Below are positions 26,975 to 35,491 of a stretch of 64,000 bases of DNA, one piece after another. How positions within the stretch are numbered: position 1 is the stretch's first letter; each line of letters begins with the position of its first letter. The notes below the pieces were generated by a model that saw only the letters and a program-made list of their open reading frames with translations, did not search any database and was not told the origin of the DNA. Origin of the DNA: Ignavibacteriota bacterium (GTDB taxonomy: Bacteria > Bacteroidota > Ignavibacteria > Kapaibacteriales > UBA2268); assembly GCA_020437395.1 (NCBI GenBank), contig JAGQWJ010000010.1, forward strand, positions 1 through 64,000. Direction: 5' to 3'. The translations under genes were made by a program, and so were the position numbers.

Positions 26975-28920
26975 AATTGACTCCTTAATTTTTCTATCTC
27001 TGAAAACCAGACTTTACCAATAGTATCAGAAGGCATTCTCCAATCACCACGTGGGGAAAGAGAAACTGACCCAATTTTGATACCATCTGGAATACATGAA
27101 CGTTTGAATTGACTTGAAAAAAATCTTTTGAAAAATATTTCTAACCAATTGATTAGTTCTTTATCTGTATATTTCTCTTTGAATATTCTCTGCAATATAA
27201 AGAATATTTTGCTTGGTTTATAAGAGTGTTTTATAAAGTAATATAGTATGACGTCATGTACTTCATAAGGCCCAATAATATTCTCCGTGTTTTGAATTTC
27301 ATTATTATTTATTGGCAATAATTCTGGACTAATAGGAGTATCCACAATATCTGAAAGTATATCATTTATATTACTATATTCTTTCCAATTACATAACGTT
27401 TTTATCATAAATTGAATAACAGTTTTGGGTAATCCAGAATTGACATTGTACATAGACATGTGGTCGGCATTATAAGTTGACCAACCTAATGCAATTTCAG
27501 ATAAGTCGCCAGTACCTACAACAATACCATTGATTTTATTAGCATAATCCATAAGTATTTGAGTTCTTTCCCTTGCTTGTGAATTTTCATATACAATCGA
27601 CATTTCTTCTGGGTCATGCTCTATATCTATAAAATGAGAGTTTACTGCATTACTAATATCTATCGTCTTACTTGTTATACCTAAGTTATTGTTTAATTCT
27701 ATTGCATTACTATTTGTCCTATCGGAAGACCCTAATCCAGGTAGAATCAATCCATAAATATTCTTTAAATCCAGATTCATTTTCTTAAAAGTTTTACAGG
27801 CTACTAACAATGCTAAAGTAGAATCCAAACCTCCAGAAATACCTAATACTACACTTTTACCATTAATATGTAATAATCTTTTAGCCAAAGCAGTCGATTG
27901 AAAATCTAATATCTCTCTTACTAAATCATCAGCTTTGTCTTCATTTTCAGTGATAAAAGGGTTTTTTGCAAACTCTCTATATATATTGTCTGTAATTTTA
28001 TCACCAATACTGAATTTTAGTATTCTATAATCAAATGATGGTTGTTCGAACCCGTAAGAACTATTTTTTAGCCTAGCATTGTATATTTTTTCTAGATCAA
28101 TATCTGAGATTATGTAATGAGAATCAAAATCAAAATTTCTTGTTTCACAAAGTAATTTACCGTTCTCAGAATTTATAAGATGACCAGAATAAATAACATC
28201 AGTTGTAGATTCACCTGCTCCGCATGAAGAATAAATATAAGAGGAAAGAGTTCTTGCAGATTGGGTAGTTACTAACTCGCGCCGATAATCCGATTTAGAC
28301 AACAATTCGTTACTTGCACTTAAATTCAGTATAACATTAGCTCCAGCTAAACATAAATCCAAACTCGGTGGCTTTACAGCCCAAAGATCTTCACAAATCT
28401 CTATGCCAATTCTTACGTCAGGTCTTTCTTCTGATTGAAAGATAATATCACCACCAAAAGGGATTAAATCATTATTAATTTTTATAGTGTCGAACCTTCT
28501 ATCTACATCAGACGAAAACCAACGTTCTTCGTAGAATTCATTAGTGCTGATAATATATTTTTTAGGAATTATACCTAATATTTTACCTTTATTAATTGCA
28601 ACGGCACAGTTAAACAATCTACCTGAGCTACGAAGAGGTGCCCCCACTACAATAAGGGAATCTATATCTTTCGATTCTTGCTTAATTAAATCTAAACTTT
28701 GCTCCACTGCCTCTAACAATGAGGAGTTAAAAAATAGGTCATTACAAGAGTATGAAGATATTGCCAACTCTGGGAAAAGGCAAATATCAGCTTTTTCATG
28801 ACCTGCTGTATTGAGTAGCGAAAGTATATGTTTAGTATTAAAATCTACATCTGCAACTCTGACTTGAGGAGAAGCATTGAATACTCTTAGATAATTATAA
28901 TTTCTTAGGTTTATTTTCAT
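26971..28920 (-). CDS. nadE: Glutamine-dependent NAD+ synthetase
   Basis: A 649-residue fusion of an N-terminal nitrilase-type glutaminase (~10-270; catalytic elements visible as FPELAIS, PKKY and the nucleophile in GIEICEDLW) and a C-terminal NAD synthetase (~325-649) with the ATP pyrophosphatase loop GISGGLDSTLALLV. It converts deamido-NAD, ATP and glutamine to NAD+, with ammonia channelled between domains. The length is normal for the two-domain form. The stop overlaps the start of the response regulator by four bases. Cytoplasmic. Confidence 0.95.
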   Translation of the reverse strand: MKINLRNYNYLRVFNASPQVRVADVDFNTKHILSLLNTAGHEKADICLFPELAISSYSCNDLFFNSSLLEAVEQSLDLIKQESKDIDSLIVVGAPLRSSGRLFNCAVAINKGKILGIIPKKYIISTNEFYEERWFSSDVDRRFDTIKINNDLIPFGGDIIFQSEERPDVRIGIEICEDLWAVKPPSLDLCLAGANVILNLSASNELLSKSDYRRELVTTQSARTLSSYIYSSCGAGESTTDVIYSGHLINSENGKLLCETRNFDFDSHYIISDIDLEKIYNARLKNSSYGFEQPSFDYRILKFSIGDKITDNIYREFAKNPFITENEDKADDLVREILDFQSTALAKRLLHINGKSVVLGISGGLDSTLALLVACKTFKKMNLDLKNIYGLILPGLGSSDRTNSNAIELNNNLGITSKTIDISNAVNSHFIDIEHDPEEMSIVYENSQARERTQILMDYANKINGIVVGTGDLSEIALGWSTYNADHMSMYNVNSGLPKTVIQFMIKTLCNWKEYSNINDILSDIVDTPISPELLPINNNEIQNTENIIGPYEVHDVILYYFIKHSYKPSKIFFILQRIFKEKYTDKELINWLEIFFKRFFSSQFKRSCIPDGIKIGSVSLSPRGDWRMPSDTIGKVWFSEIEKLRSQL

Positions 28921-29039
28921 AATGCTAATATAGATATAAAAAGATTATAAATGAAAATTTACTAATATGTATAATAAAAGACAAAATATTGCGTTTCAAT
29001 ATTATATGTCTTATTTTATAACAACTTATGGGGCTCAAA

Positions 29040-29207
29040 ATGCTTAGATGGGTAGTAACGTTTTTGGTGATAGCTATAATCGCAGCCATATTTGGCTTTA
29101 GTGGAATAGCAGCTGGTGCAGCTTCTATAGCTAAGATATTATTCTTCATATTTTTAGTACTTTTTGTGCTTTCTTTGATTTTTGGTGGTATGAAAGGGTT
29201 TAAGTAA
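29040..29207 (+). CDS. DUF1328 small membrane protein (YtjA family)
   Basis: A 55-residue protein starting [20 protein letters not shown], continuing [19 protein letters not shown] and ending GGMKGFK. This is an almost textbook DUF1328 sequence: two hydrophobic helices joined by a small-residue turn, inner membrane, function unknown. I chose the ATG at 29040 because family members begin MLRW and GGGG lies just upstream; an in-frame ATG at 29028 would add MGLK. It is flanked by a terminator and stands alone. A longer open frame on the opposite strand (28925-29149) is its shadow. Confidence 0.9.
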   Translation: MLRWVVTFLVIAIIAAIFGFSGIAAGAASIAKILFFIFLVLFVLSLIFGGMKGFK

Positions 29208-29237
29208 TCAACAAACCTAAAGTAATTAGTTTTTTAC

Positions 29238-29277
29238 AAAAGAGACTGAATTTAATTTACAGTCTCTTTTTTTTTTT
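29238..29277 (+). terminator. Intrinsic terminator after the DUF1328 gene
   Basis: AAAAGAGACTG (29238-29248) pairs with CAGTCTCTTTT (29260-29270) around an 11-base loop and is followed by a long T run. It lies 30 bases behind the DUF1328 stop and would also insulate coaE from upstream transcription. Confidence 0.85.
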
Positions 29278-29370
29278 ATTCTATAGTTAAAAAATTAAAT
29301 CTATTTTTTATTATTTTATCATTTGATTAATTTTCAAAAGTCAAAATTCAAAAAAAAATAATCGAAAATA

Positions 29371-30012
29371 ATGAATCACGAAGATGTCGTAATTATAGGT
29401 ATAACGGGTGGAATAGGTTCAGGGAAATCGACTATAGCAACCTGGATTAGAGAAAAGGGATATTCTGTACTCTCGAGCGACGAAATTGCTAAACAAGAAA
29501 TGAGTTCAAACGAAGAATTAAAAAGTAAGCTCATAGAAGAGTTTGGAGAGAATATTTACTTAGAAAATGGTGAGTTGAATAAAACGTTACTTTCAGATTT
29601 GATTTTTGATATTAGTAATTCACAAGTAAAAAAGATAAACCAAATAGTTCATCCTTATGCAATAGATGCAATAATGAATCAATTGGAAGCGCTAGCTAAT
29701 GGAGGAAACAAGCTACTATTTGTAGAAAGTGCACTAATGTTTGAGTCTGGTATGGCAGAAGGATATGATTATGTTGTTACTGTATTTACTGATGAGAAAA
29801 ATGTATTAGAAAGAGTTCAATCTCGAAGCGGATTAAGTGAAGAAAAAATAAGAACAATAATGAAATCGCAGCTGAACCCTATAGAAAAAAAGAAACTTGC
29901 TGATTTTGTCATTGATAATAACGGAACGGTCGATGAATTGAGAGAATCATTCGATTCTCTTTTCCCAATACTAGAGATATTACCACCCAACGATAGTGAC
30001 GAAGAGGAATAA
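29371..30012 (+). CDS. coaE: Dephospho-CoA kinase
   Basis: A 213-residue P-loop kinase that phosphorylates dephospho-CoA in the last step of coenzyme A synthesis. The Walker A loop is GITGGIGSGKST (residues ~9-20). Typical later blocks are LSSDEIAK, IVHPYAIDA, FVESALMFESGMAEGYDYVVTVF and LADFVIDNNGTVDEL. Length is standard for the family. The C-terminus has an acidic tail (NDSDEEE). The panC gene of the same pathway lies at 54372-55268. Followed 76 bases later by talC on the same strand, which has its own likely promoter. Confidence 0.95.
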   Translation: MNHEDVVIIGITGGIGSGKSTIATWIREKGYSVLSSDEIAKQEMSSNEELKSKLIEEFGENIYLENGELNKTLLSDLIFDISNSQVKKINQIVHPYAIDAIMNQLEALANGGNKLLFVESALMFESGMAEGYDYVVTVFTDEKNVLERVQSRSGLSEEKIRTIMKSQLNPIEKKKLADFVIDNNGTVDELRESFDSLFPILEILPPNDSDEEE

Positions 30013-30016
30013 TTCA

Positions 30017-30047
30017 TTTCATTTTAAACCTTAAATTGCTATTTTTG
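30017..30047 (+). promoter_or_regulatory. Likely talC promoter
   Basis: TATTTTTG (30040-30047) fits TAnnTTTG; 20 bases upstream the -33 position reads TTT (30017-30019), a partial match. The same GCTATTTTTGTAA string precedes the HIT gene at 58143-58151 on the other strand, also with TTT at the -33 position. Start of transcription near 30053. Confidence 0.45.
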
Positions 30048-30088
30048 TAACTTATATTATATCAAACAACATACAATCGGGTATTCAA

Positions 30089-30769
30089 ATGCAATTATAT
30101 ATAGACACAGCCAATATAGATCACATAAGAGAAGTCAACGAGATGGGCATCATTTCTGGAGTAACGACTAATCCAAGTTTACTTGCTAAAGAAGACCCAA
30201 ACGTAGATGTAAAGAAAAGAATATTAGAGATTCACGAATTAGTTGGTGGGCATCTTTCAGTAGAAGTGAATTCTGTTAAGAAAGATGATATGTTAGCTGA
30301 AGCTGAAGACATATTGTCTTGGTTCCCAAAAGCAACTATCAAAATCCCAATGATTGGTGAAGGACTAAAAGCAGTTAAAGAACTAAGTAGAAGAGATATA
30401 CCAACTAACGTAACACTAATCTTCAGTCCTTCGCAAGCTATAGCTGCAAATAATGCAGGAGCTACTTATGTCTCCGTATTTATGGGAAGATTGGACGATA
30501 TGGGTCACGATGGCAACCAAGTTGTTGACGAAGTAGCTGAGATATGGGACGTAAACGGATTCGAATCGCAGATAATAGCTGCTTCTATCCGTCACCAAGG
30601 ACACCTAATTGCTTCTGCTACCGCGGGTGCTGATATAGCAACTGTACCTTACAATGTACTAATGCAATCAATAAAGCATCCATTAACTGATGCTGGATTA
30701 GAAAAATTCTTAACGGACTACAAACACATGCAAGCAGAAAAAGCTAAAGTAACAGCTTCTGATCAATAG
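30089..30769 (+). CDS. tal: Fructose-6-phosphate aldolase/transaldolase, TalC/FSA family
   Basis: A 226-residue (beta/alpha)8 enzyme. Family markers are MQLYIDTANIDHI at the N-terminus, SGVTTNPSLLAKE, the Schiff-base lysine K85 in ATIKIPM, NVTLIFSPSQA and YVSVFMGRLDDMG. This short family either performs transaldolase in the pentose phosphate pathway or cleaves fructose 6-phosphate; sequence alone does not decide, though most members in free-living bacteria serve as transaldolase. Cytoplasmic. It is a single-gene unit with its own promoter and a terminator 64 bases behind the stop. Confidence 0.92.
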   Translation: MQLYIDTANIDHIREVNEMGIISGVTTNPSLLAKEDPNVDVKKRILEIHELVGGHLSVEVNSVKKDDMLAEAEDILSWFPKATIKIPMIGEGLKAVKELSRRDIPTNVTLIFSPSQAIAANNAGATYVSVFMGRLDDMGHDGNQVVDEVAEIWDVNGFESQIIAASIRHQGHLIASATAGADIATVPYNVLMQSIKHPLTDAGLEKFLTDYKHMQAEKAKVTASDQ

Positions 30770-30778
30770 TATTTAACT

Positions 30779-30815
30779 GTCATTGCGAGGATACGGAGAT
30801 TGTCGAAGCGGAAGT
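30779..30815 (+). repeat. Possible dispersed intergenic repeat
   Basis: The sequence GTCATTGCGAGGATACGGAG, continuing ATTGTCGAAGCGGAAG, resembles the widespread bacterial intergenic repeat type beginning GTCATTGCGAG and ending in a GAAGC module. It lies between the talC stop and its terminator. Only one copy is seen here, so identity rests on resemblance to repeats known from other genomes. Confidence 0.35.
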
Positions 30816-30832
30816 GTCTATCAAATTCTAAT

Positions 30833-30866
30833 AAAAAAGAGACGAAATTAATTCGTCTCTTTTTTT
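30833..30866. terminator. Bidirectional terminator between talC and speB
   Basis: AAAAAAGAGACGAA (30833-30846) pairs with TTCGTCTCTTTTTT (30852-30865); the left A run and right T run give a T-tract on either strand. It can end both the talC transcript (+) and the speB transcript (-), which converge here. Confidence 0.85.
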
Positions 30867-30928
30867 GTTTTATAGGGTCACTTGGATTTGTTAGCTTCGG
30901 ATATTAAACCCCTTAGGGCTAATTTTAT

Positions 30929-31825
30929 TTATTTCCCAATATTCAACATCTTATATATAAGAGAAGCTGTTAGAATATCTGGATGGGATAGTCCTTCCAT
31001 AGGTGCAAGCTCAACTACGTCGAAACCGATTACACGCTTACCTGATGCTTTTATCTTACGGAGCAAATCCAATGTCTCGTGATATAGAAATCCGTCCGGT
31101 TCAGGTGTACCTGTTGCTGGCATAATTGATGGATCGAAATAATCTACATCGAAAGTAATATATACCTCATCCGATAGAGTATCAACCACTGATTGTTGCC
31201 AATCTTGACCGTGCACTCCCCTTCTGATTGCATTCGCATAGAATGTGTTTACCTTATTCTCCTTGATGAAGTTGGCTTCTTCTATACATTGTGCTCTTAT
31301 TCCCACTTGTGTTATTTTGTCATTCGGGAAGAACTCTGCTACTCTAGCCATTATACTAGCATGTGAATACTTCGAGCCTTCGTAAGTATCTCTGAAATCG
31401 GAATGTGCATCGAATTGAAGCACACTCATATTTGGGTATTTTTCGTGATGCGCTTTGATAGGAGCAGATGAAATAGTATGTTCACCACCTAATGTAATCA
31501 CGAATTTATCTTTAGCTAATAGCTCTTTCACTTGGTCATAAATCATATCCAGTGCTTCTTTATTAGCTTTACCATCAAAATCTATTGGCTCTATTGTGCA
31601 TATTCCTTGCTCGAAACAAAGTTCCCTATCAAATTCTTCATCATAAAATTCAACAAATTGACTTGCTTTTATAATTGCCTCGGGACCATATTTTGTACCT
31701 CCACCGTAACTTACAGTGTGCTCATAGGGAGCTGAAACTATTGCTATTTTGCTATTTTCAAAATTTGAGTTTTCTTCCTCTAAAGCAAGAAAATTATCAT
31801 TTATATCTAATATTTTCATTATCAT
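30929..31825 (-). CDS. speB: Agmatinase-family ureohydrolase
   Basis: A 298-residue arginase/agmatinase-superfamily enzyme. The binuclear manganese site is complete: GGEHTIS, FDAHSDFRD and FDVDYFDPSIMP. The size, YGGGTKYGPEAIIKAS and the ATGTPEPDG substrate loop favour agmatinase (agmatine to putrescine and urea) over arginase or formiminoglutamase. Two ATG codons are possible, 31825 and 31819; GAGG at 31832-31829 is better spaced (about nine bases) for the second. It is divergent from secA and shares its upstream region; its 3' end meets the talC terminator. No arginine decarboxylase gene is seen nearby. Confidence 0.88.
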   Translation of the reverse strand: MIMKILDINDNFLALEEENSNFENSKIAIVSAPYEHTVSYGGGTKYGPEAIIKASQFVEFYDEEFDRELCFEQGICTIEPIDFDGKANKEALDMIYDQVKELLAKDKFVITLGGEHTISSAPIKAHHEKYPNMSVLQFDAHSDFRDTYEGSKYSHASIMARVAEFFPNDKITQVGIRAQCIEEANFIKENKVNTFYANAIRRGVHGQDWQQSVVDTLSDEVYITFDVDYFDPSIMPATGTPEPDGFLYHETLDLLRKIKASGKRVIGFDVVELAPMEGLSHPDILTASLIYKMLNIGK

Positions 31826-31850
31826 TTACCTCTATAATAAGTTAAATTAT

Positions 31851-31858
31851 TAAGTTTG
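31851..31858 (+). promoter_or_regulatory. secA -7 promoter element with shared discriminator
   Basis: TAAGTTTG matches TAnnTTTG and runs on into TAGTCTATAC. The 12-base string TTTGTAGTCTAT also occurs at the predicted promoters of rplU (41006-41017) and metG (minus strand). No clear TTG at the -33 position (sequence ACC), so the call rests on the -7 element and the shared downstream string. Confidence 0.5.
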
Positions 31859-31925
31859 TAGTCTATACAATTGTTATTAATTGTAAAACTAAAAAAAGTT
31901 ATCAAATAAATTTGAATTTAAAATT

Positions 31926-34900
31926 ATGTTAAATCTAATCGCTAAAGCATTCGGTGGAAAGAAATCCGAAAAAGACATTAAGAAAATCAACCCTATCGTA
32001 GATGAAATAAATAAAATATATGCAACGCTTCACTCTAAGTCTGATGATGAAATAAAGGCGAAAACAGATGAATTTAAGAAGAAAATTAGCGATGCCGTCA
32101 GCGAATTAGAAGCTAAGAAAAACGACATTCAAACCAAACTAATCGAAAATTCATATTCTCACAATGAAGTACAAGATTTTTACGATGAAATAAAAGAAAT
32201 AGATAAGGATATATTCGAAACGACTGAAGAAGTATTGGACGAAATATTGCCTGAGGCATTTGCAGTAGTAAAAGATGTATGTCGTCGATTAACAGAAAGC
32301 CAGCACAGTTACGAATACGTAGGGAACAAGAATATATGGAATATGATACCTTATGATGTACAATTAATCGGTGCTATTGTAATTCATCAAGGTAAAATAG
32401 CTGAGATGCAAACAGGAGAAGGTAAAACCTTGGTATCAATTATGCCTATGTACCTTAACGCATTAGCTGGCAAAGGATTGCACTTAGTAACAGTTAACGA
32501 TTACCTTGCTAAAAGAGATTGTGAGTGGATGAAGCCAGTTTTTGATTTCTTAGGAATCACAGTTGGTGCTATTGAAGCGAAAATGAATAATGCACAGAGA
32601 AAGGAGCTTTACCAAAGAGATATTACCTATGGTACTAACAACGAATTTGGTTTTGATTATCTAAGAGACAATATGGTTGTTGACCAAGACCACATGGTAC
32701 AAAGAGGTCATTGGTTTGCTATAGTTGATGAGATTGATTCTGTATTAATTGATGAAGCACGAACACCATTAATAATTTCAGGACCAGTTGGGAAGGGAGA
32801 CCAGATATTCGATGAGTTGAGACCGAGGGTAAATCAATTAGTTAATGAACAAACAAAATTGGTTAACAATTACTTAAAAGAAGCGGCTGAGTTGTTGGAG
32901 TCTGATAAAAAAGAGGACAGAGAAGCTGCGGGTTTATTGCTTTTGAAAGCATCCAGAGGGTTACCTAAACATAAACGATTAATGAAGATGATGCAAGAGC
33001 CAGAGATTCAAAAGCTCAAACATCAGACTGAGATGGATCACATGCGCGACCAAGGTCAGATGATGCGTGAAATAGATGATAACCTTTTTTATACAATTGA
33101 TGAAAAAAATCACGGTATAGATATACAAGAAAAAGGAAGAAACCTATTAACAGGAAATCTTGAAGATAAGGACACTTATCTACTTCCAGATATCACTGCC
33201 CAAATGAGTGAAATAGAGGGCAACAAAGAGATTTCGGAAGAAGAAAAGCAAAAAAGAATTGTAGAAATAAACAGAGTATATGCAGAAAGAAGCGACAAAG
33301 TACATACTATCCAACAGTTGCTTAGAGCATATTCTTTGTACGAAGTTGATGTTGATTATGTAGTACAAGACGGTAAAGTTCAAATAGTAGATGAACATAC
33401 AGGGCGAGTTTTAGAAGGAAGGCGTTACTCAGAAGGGTTACACCAAGCTATAGAGGCGAAAGAAAATGTAAAAGTTGAAAAGGACACTCAGACTTTAGCA
33501 ACAATTACTCTCCAAAATTATTATCGTCAGTATAATAAGTTGGCTGGTATGACTGGTACAGCAGAAACTGAAGAAGCTGAGTTTGATAAGATTTACAAAC
33601 TGGAAGTAGTCGTAATACCGACTAATGTTCCAATTCAAAGAAAAGATTTGAATGATTTAATCTTCAAAACAAAACGTGAAAAATATAATGCACTAATAGA
33701 TCAAGTTGAGAAGCTAAGAAATAATGGTCAAGCTGTATTAGTTGGTACACCAAACGTCGAAGTTTCAGAGATACTTAGTAAATTATTGCAAAGAAGAAAA
33801 ATACAACACAATGTATTGAACGCTAAACAACATGCTCGCGAAGCAGATATTGTTGCTAATGCAGGAAAGAAAGGTGCTATTACAATAGCCACAAACATGG
33901 CTGGTAGAGGTACGGATATAAAAATAGCTCCAGAAGTAAAAGAAGCCGGAGGTTTAGCTATCTTAGGTTCTGAAAGACATGATTCAAGAAGAATAGATAG
34001 ACAGCTGCGTGGTCGTTCAGGACGTCAAGGCGACCCGGGAAGTTCGCAATTCTACATTTCACTCGAAGACAATTTAATCAGATTGTTTGGAGCAGGTGGA
34101 GATAGAATAGCTACTGTAATGGAAAAGTTAAAAATTCCAGAAGGCGAAGCTATTGAACACGGCATGATAACCAAATCAGTGGAAAAAGCTCAACAAAAAG
34201 TCGAAGAAAATAACTTTGCTGTCAGAAAACGTTTGATTGATTATGATGATGTTATGAATCAACAAAGAGACGTAGTATATACGCGTAGAAGACAAGCCCT
34301 AAGAGGTGACCGTTTGAAAGGTGAATTCTTTGAGTATGTAGAGGATATGGCAAGTGATTGGTACAAAGAATATGTTGGTTCGGAGGATGAAGTTTCTGAT
34401 AGTATAAAAAGTATCGCAAGAGCAAAACTACTTCTTAATATTCAGATAACTGACGAACAATTCAGAAATATGACTGAAGACGAATTTATTAAAGAAATTC
34501 ATAATGCTGCTGATGAATTCTATAGAAAGAAAGAAGAAATGACTTCGCCTGAGTTTATGAAGCAATTAGAGAAAGTTGCAGCACTCAGAACAATTGATGA
34601 GAAGTGGAAAGAGCATCTTAGAGTTATGGATGATTTGAAAGAAGGGATCCATCTTCGTTCTTATGGTCAGAAAGACCCATTATTAGAATACAAATCAGAA
34701 GCATACAATTTATTTGTAGAGTTTATTAAAGAAGTTAATGAAGAAACTGTTCATTTTGCTTTCAAATATTTCCCACAAGTAGTAGAAAGAGAAGTGAAAT
34801 CAGTAGATAGCAAAGGAAAAGAATCAACGCACAGAGAACAAGCATTAGTTTTAGCTCCAAGTGATGCAAATAGAAATGTTAAGTATGAGCGAAGAAATGA

Positions 34901-35132
34901 CACTCCATCTGCTCAAGCTCAAGGATATGGTGCTGCTGCAGCTCCTAGACAACAAGGGCCACAAGGCGGTCAAGCTACGACAGTCAGAGATGAAGGTCCA
35001 CAAAAAATAGATATAGGGAGAAATGACAAAGTAACTGTTCGCTATGCAGATGGTAAAGTAGTAAAAGACGTTAAATTCAAGAAAGTACTTAGTGACGTAG
35101 AAAACGGAAGATGTGAAGTGATTGACAAATAG
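31926..35132 (+). CDS. secA: Preprotein translocase ATPase SecA
   Basis: A 1068-residue motor that drives Sec-dependent export. Walker A MQTGEGKTLVS lies near residues 157-168, DEIDSVLIDEARTPLIISG marks the DEAD region, and GRGTDIKIAPEV and RQLRGRSGRQGDPGSSQF are conserved helicase motifs. As in other Bacteroidota, it carries a long insertion (~residues 290-400). The C-terminus is unusual: the standard zinc-binding CxCGSGKKYKxCHG tail is absent and is replaced, after a Gln/Ala/Gly-rich linker, by GRNDKVTVRYADGKVV and a basic/acidic end. It is a single-gene unit with its own promoter and a terminator at 35192-35217. Confidence 0.97.
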   Translation: MLNLIAKAFGGKKSEKDIKKINPIVDEINKIYATLHSKSDDEIKAKTDEFKKKISDAVSELEAKKNDIQTKLIENSYSHNEVQDFYDEIKEIDKDIFETTEEVLDEILPEAFAVVKDVCRRLTESQHSYEYVGNKNIWNMIPYDVQLIGAIVIHQGKIAEMQTGEGKTLVSIMPMYLNALAGKGLHLVTVNDYLAKRDCEWMKPVFDFLGITVGAIEAKMNNAQRKELYQRDITYGTNNEFGFDYLRDNMVVDQDHMVQRGHWFAIVDEIDSVLIDEARTPLIISGPVGKGDQIFDELRPRVNQLVNEQTKLVNNYLKEAAELLESDKKEDREAAGLLLLKASRGLPKHKRLMKMMQEPEIQKLKHQTEMDHMRDQGQMMREIDDNLFYTIDEKNHGIDIQEKGRNLLTGNLEDKDTYLLPDITAQMSEIEGNKEISEEEKQKRIVEINRVYAERSDKVHTIQQLLRAYSLYEVDVDYVVQDGKVQIVDEHTGRVLEGRRYSEGLHQAIEAKENVKVEKDTQTLATITLQNYYRQYNKLAGMTGTAETEEAEFDKIYKLEVVVIPTNVPIQRKDLNDLIFKTKREKYNALIDQVEKLRNNGQAVLVGTPNVEVSEILSKLLQRRKIQHNVLNAKQHAREADIVANAGKKGAITIATNMAGRGTDIKIAPEVKEAGGLAILGSERHDSRRIDRQLRGRSGRQGDPGSSQFYISLEDNLIRLFGAGGDRIATVMEKLKIPEGEAIEHGMITKSVEKAQQKVEENNFAVRKRLIDYDDVMNQQRDVVYTRRRQALRGDRLKGEFFEYVEDMASDWYKEYVGSEDEVSDSIKSIARAKLLLNIQITDEQFRNMTEDEFIKEIHNAADEFYRKKEEMTSPEFMKQLEKVAALRTIDEKWKEHLRVMDDLKEGIHLRSYGQKDPLLEYKSEAYNLFVEFIKEVNEETVHFAFKYFPQVVEREVKSVDSKGKESTHREQALVLAPSDANRNVKYERRNDTPSAQAQGYGAAAAPRQQGPQGGQATTVRDEGPQKIDIGRNDKVTVRYADGKVVKDVKFKKVLSDVENGRCEVIDK

Positions 35133-35191
35133 AAGACAATATACTATTTTTCAAATTGACTTCAGTGTCATAAATTTCTATAAAACACCAA

Positions 35192-35217
35192 AAAAGCCAA
35201 TCATTTGATTGGCTTTT
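35192..35217. terminator. Bidirectional terminator between secA and tRNA-His
   Basis: AAAAGCCAATCA (35192-35203) pairs perfectly with TGATTGGCTTTT (35206-35217) around a two-base loop, with A and T runs on the two flanks. It ends secA on the + strand and the tRNA transcript on the - strand. Confidence 0.88.
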
Positions 35218-35228
35218 ATTGTTTTTTG

Positions 35229-35302
35229 GGCGAACGACGGGACTCGAACCCGCGACAACCGGAACCACAAACCGGGGCTCTACCAACTGAGCTACGATCG
35301 CC
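35229..35302 (-). tRNA. trnH: tRNA-His (anticodon GUG)
   Basis: A cloverleaf with the extra 5' G (G-1, at 35302) opposite discriminator C73, the hallmark of histidine tRNAs. D-stem GCTC/GAGC, anticodon loop TTGTGGT, T-loop TTCGAGT with stem GCGGG/CCCGT. CCA is not encoded. Two stem positions carry U-U oppositions: 5/68 in the acceptor stem and 31/39 in the anticodon stem. It is a lone tRNA between two terminator/promoter regions and probably has its own promoter in 35303-35383 on the minus strand. Confidence 0.95.
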
Positions 35303-35383
35303 ATAATGTAAGAATACAAAAATATGAAATAGAAAGATAACTTACAAAACAAAAAAATAATTACGATTGAATTAAATAATGTG

Positions 35384-35414
35384 TTGAATTATTTAAACAC
35401 TTTTTGTAACTTTA
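35384..35414 (+). promoter_or_regulatory. Promoter of the Omp28/T9SS gene
   Basis: TTG (35384-35386), a 20-base spacer and TAACTTTA (35407-35414), one base off TAnnTTTG. Transcription would begin near 35420, giving a leader of about 70 bases before the ATG at 35492. Confidence 0.6.
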
Positions 35415-35491
35415 CTTTCTTACAAGTGTCTATTATAAGATAGAATTGAAAAACAATTAATTTTTTTAAAATAATTTATTGAGGTCTCAAT

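Noticed and set aside
28925-29149. Open frame of 74 codons on the minus strand after nadE
   Set aside because: It is the reverse-strand shadow of the DUF1328 gene; the + strand has a clear family match and a terminator.
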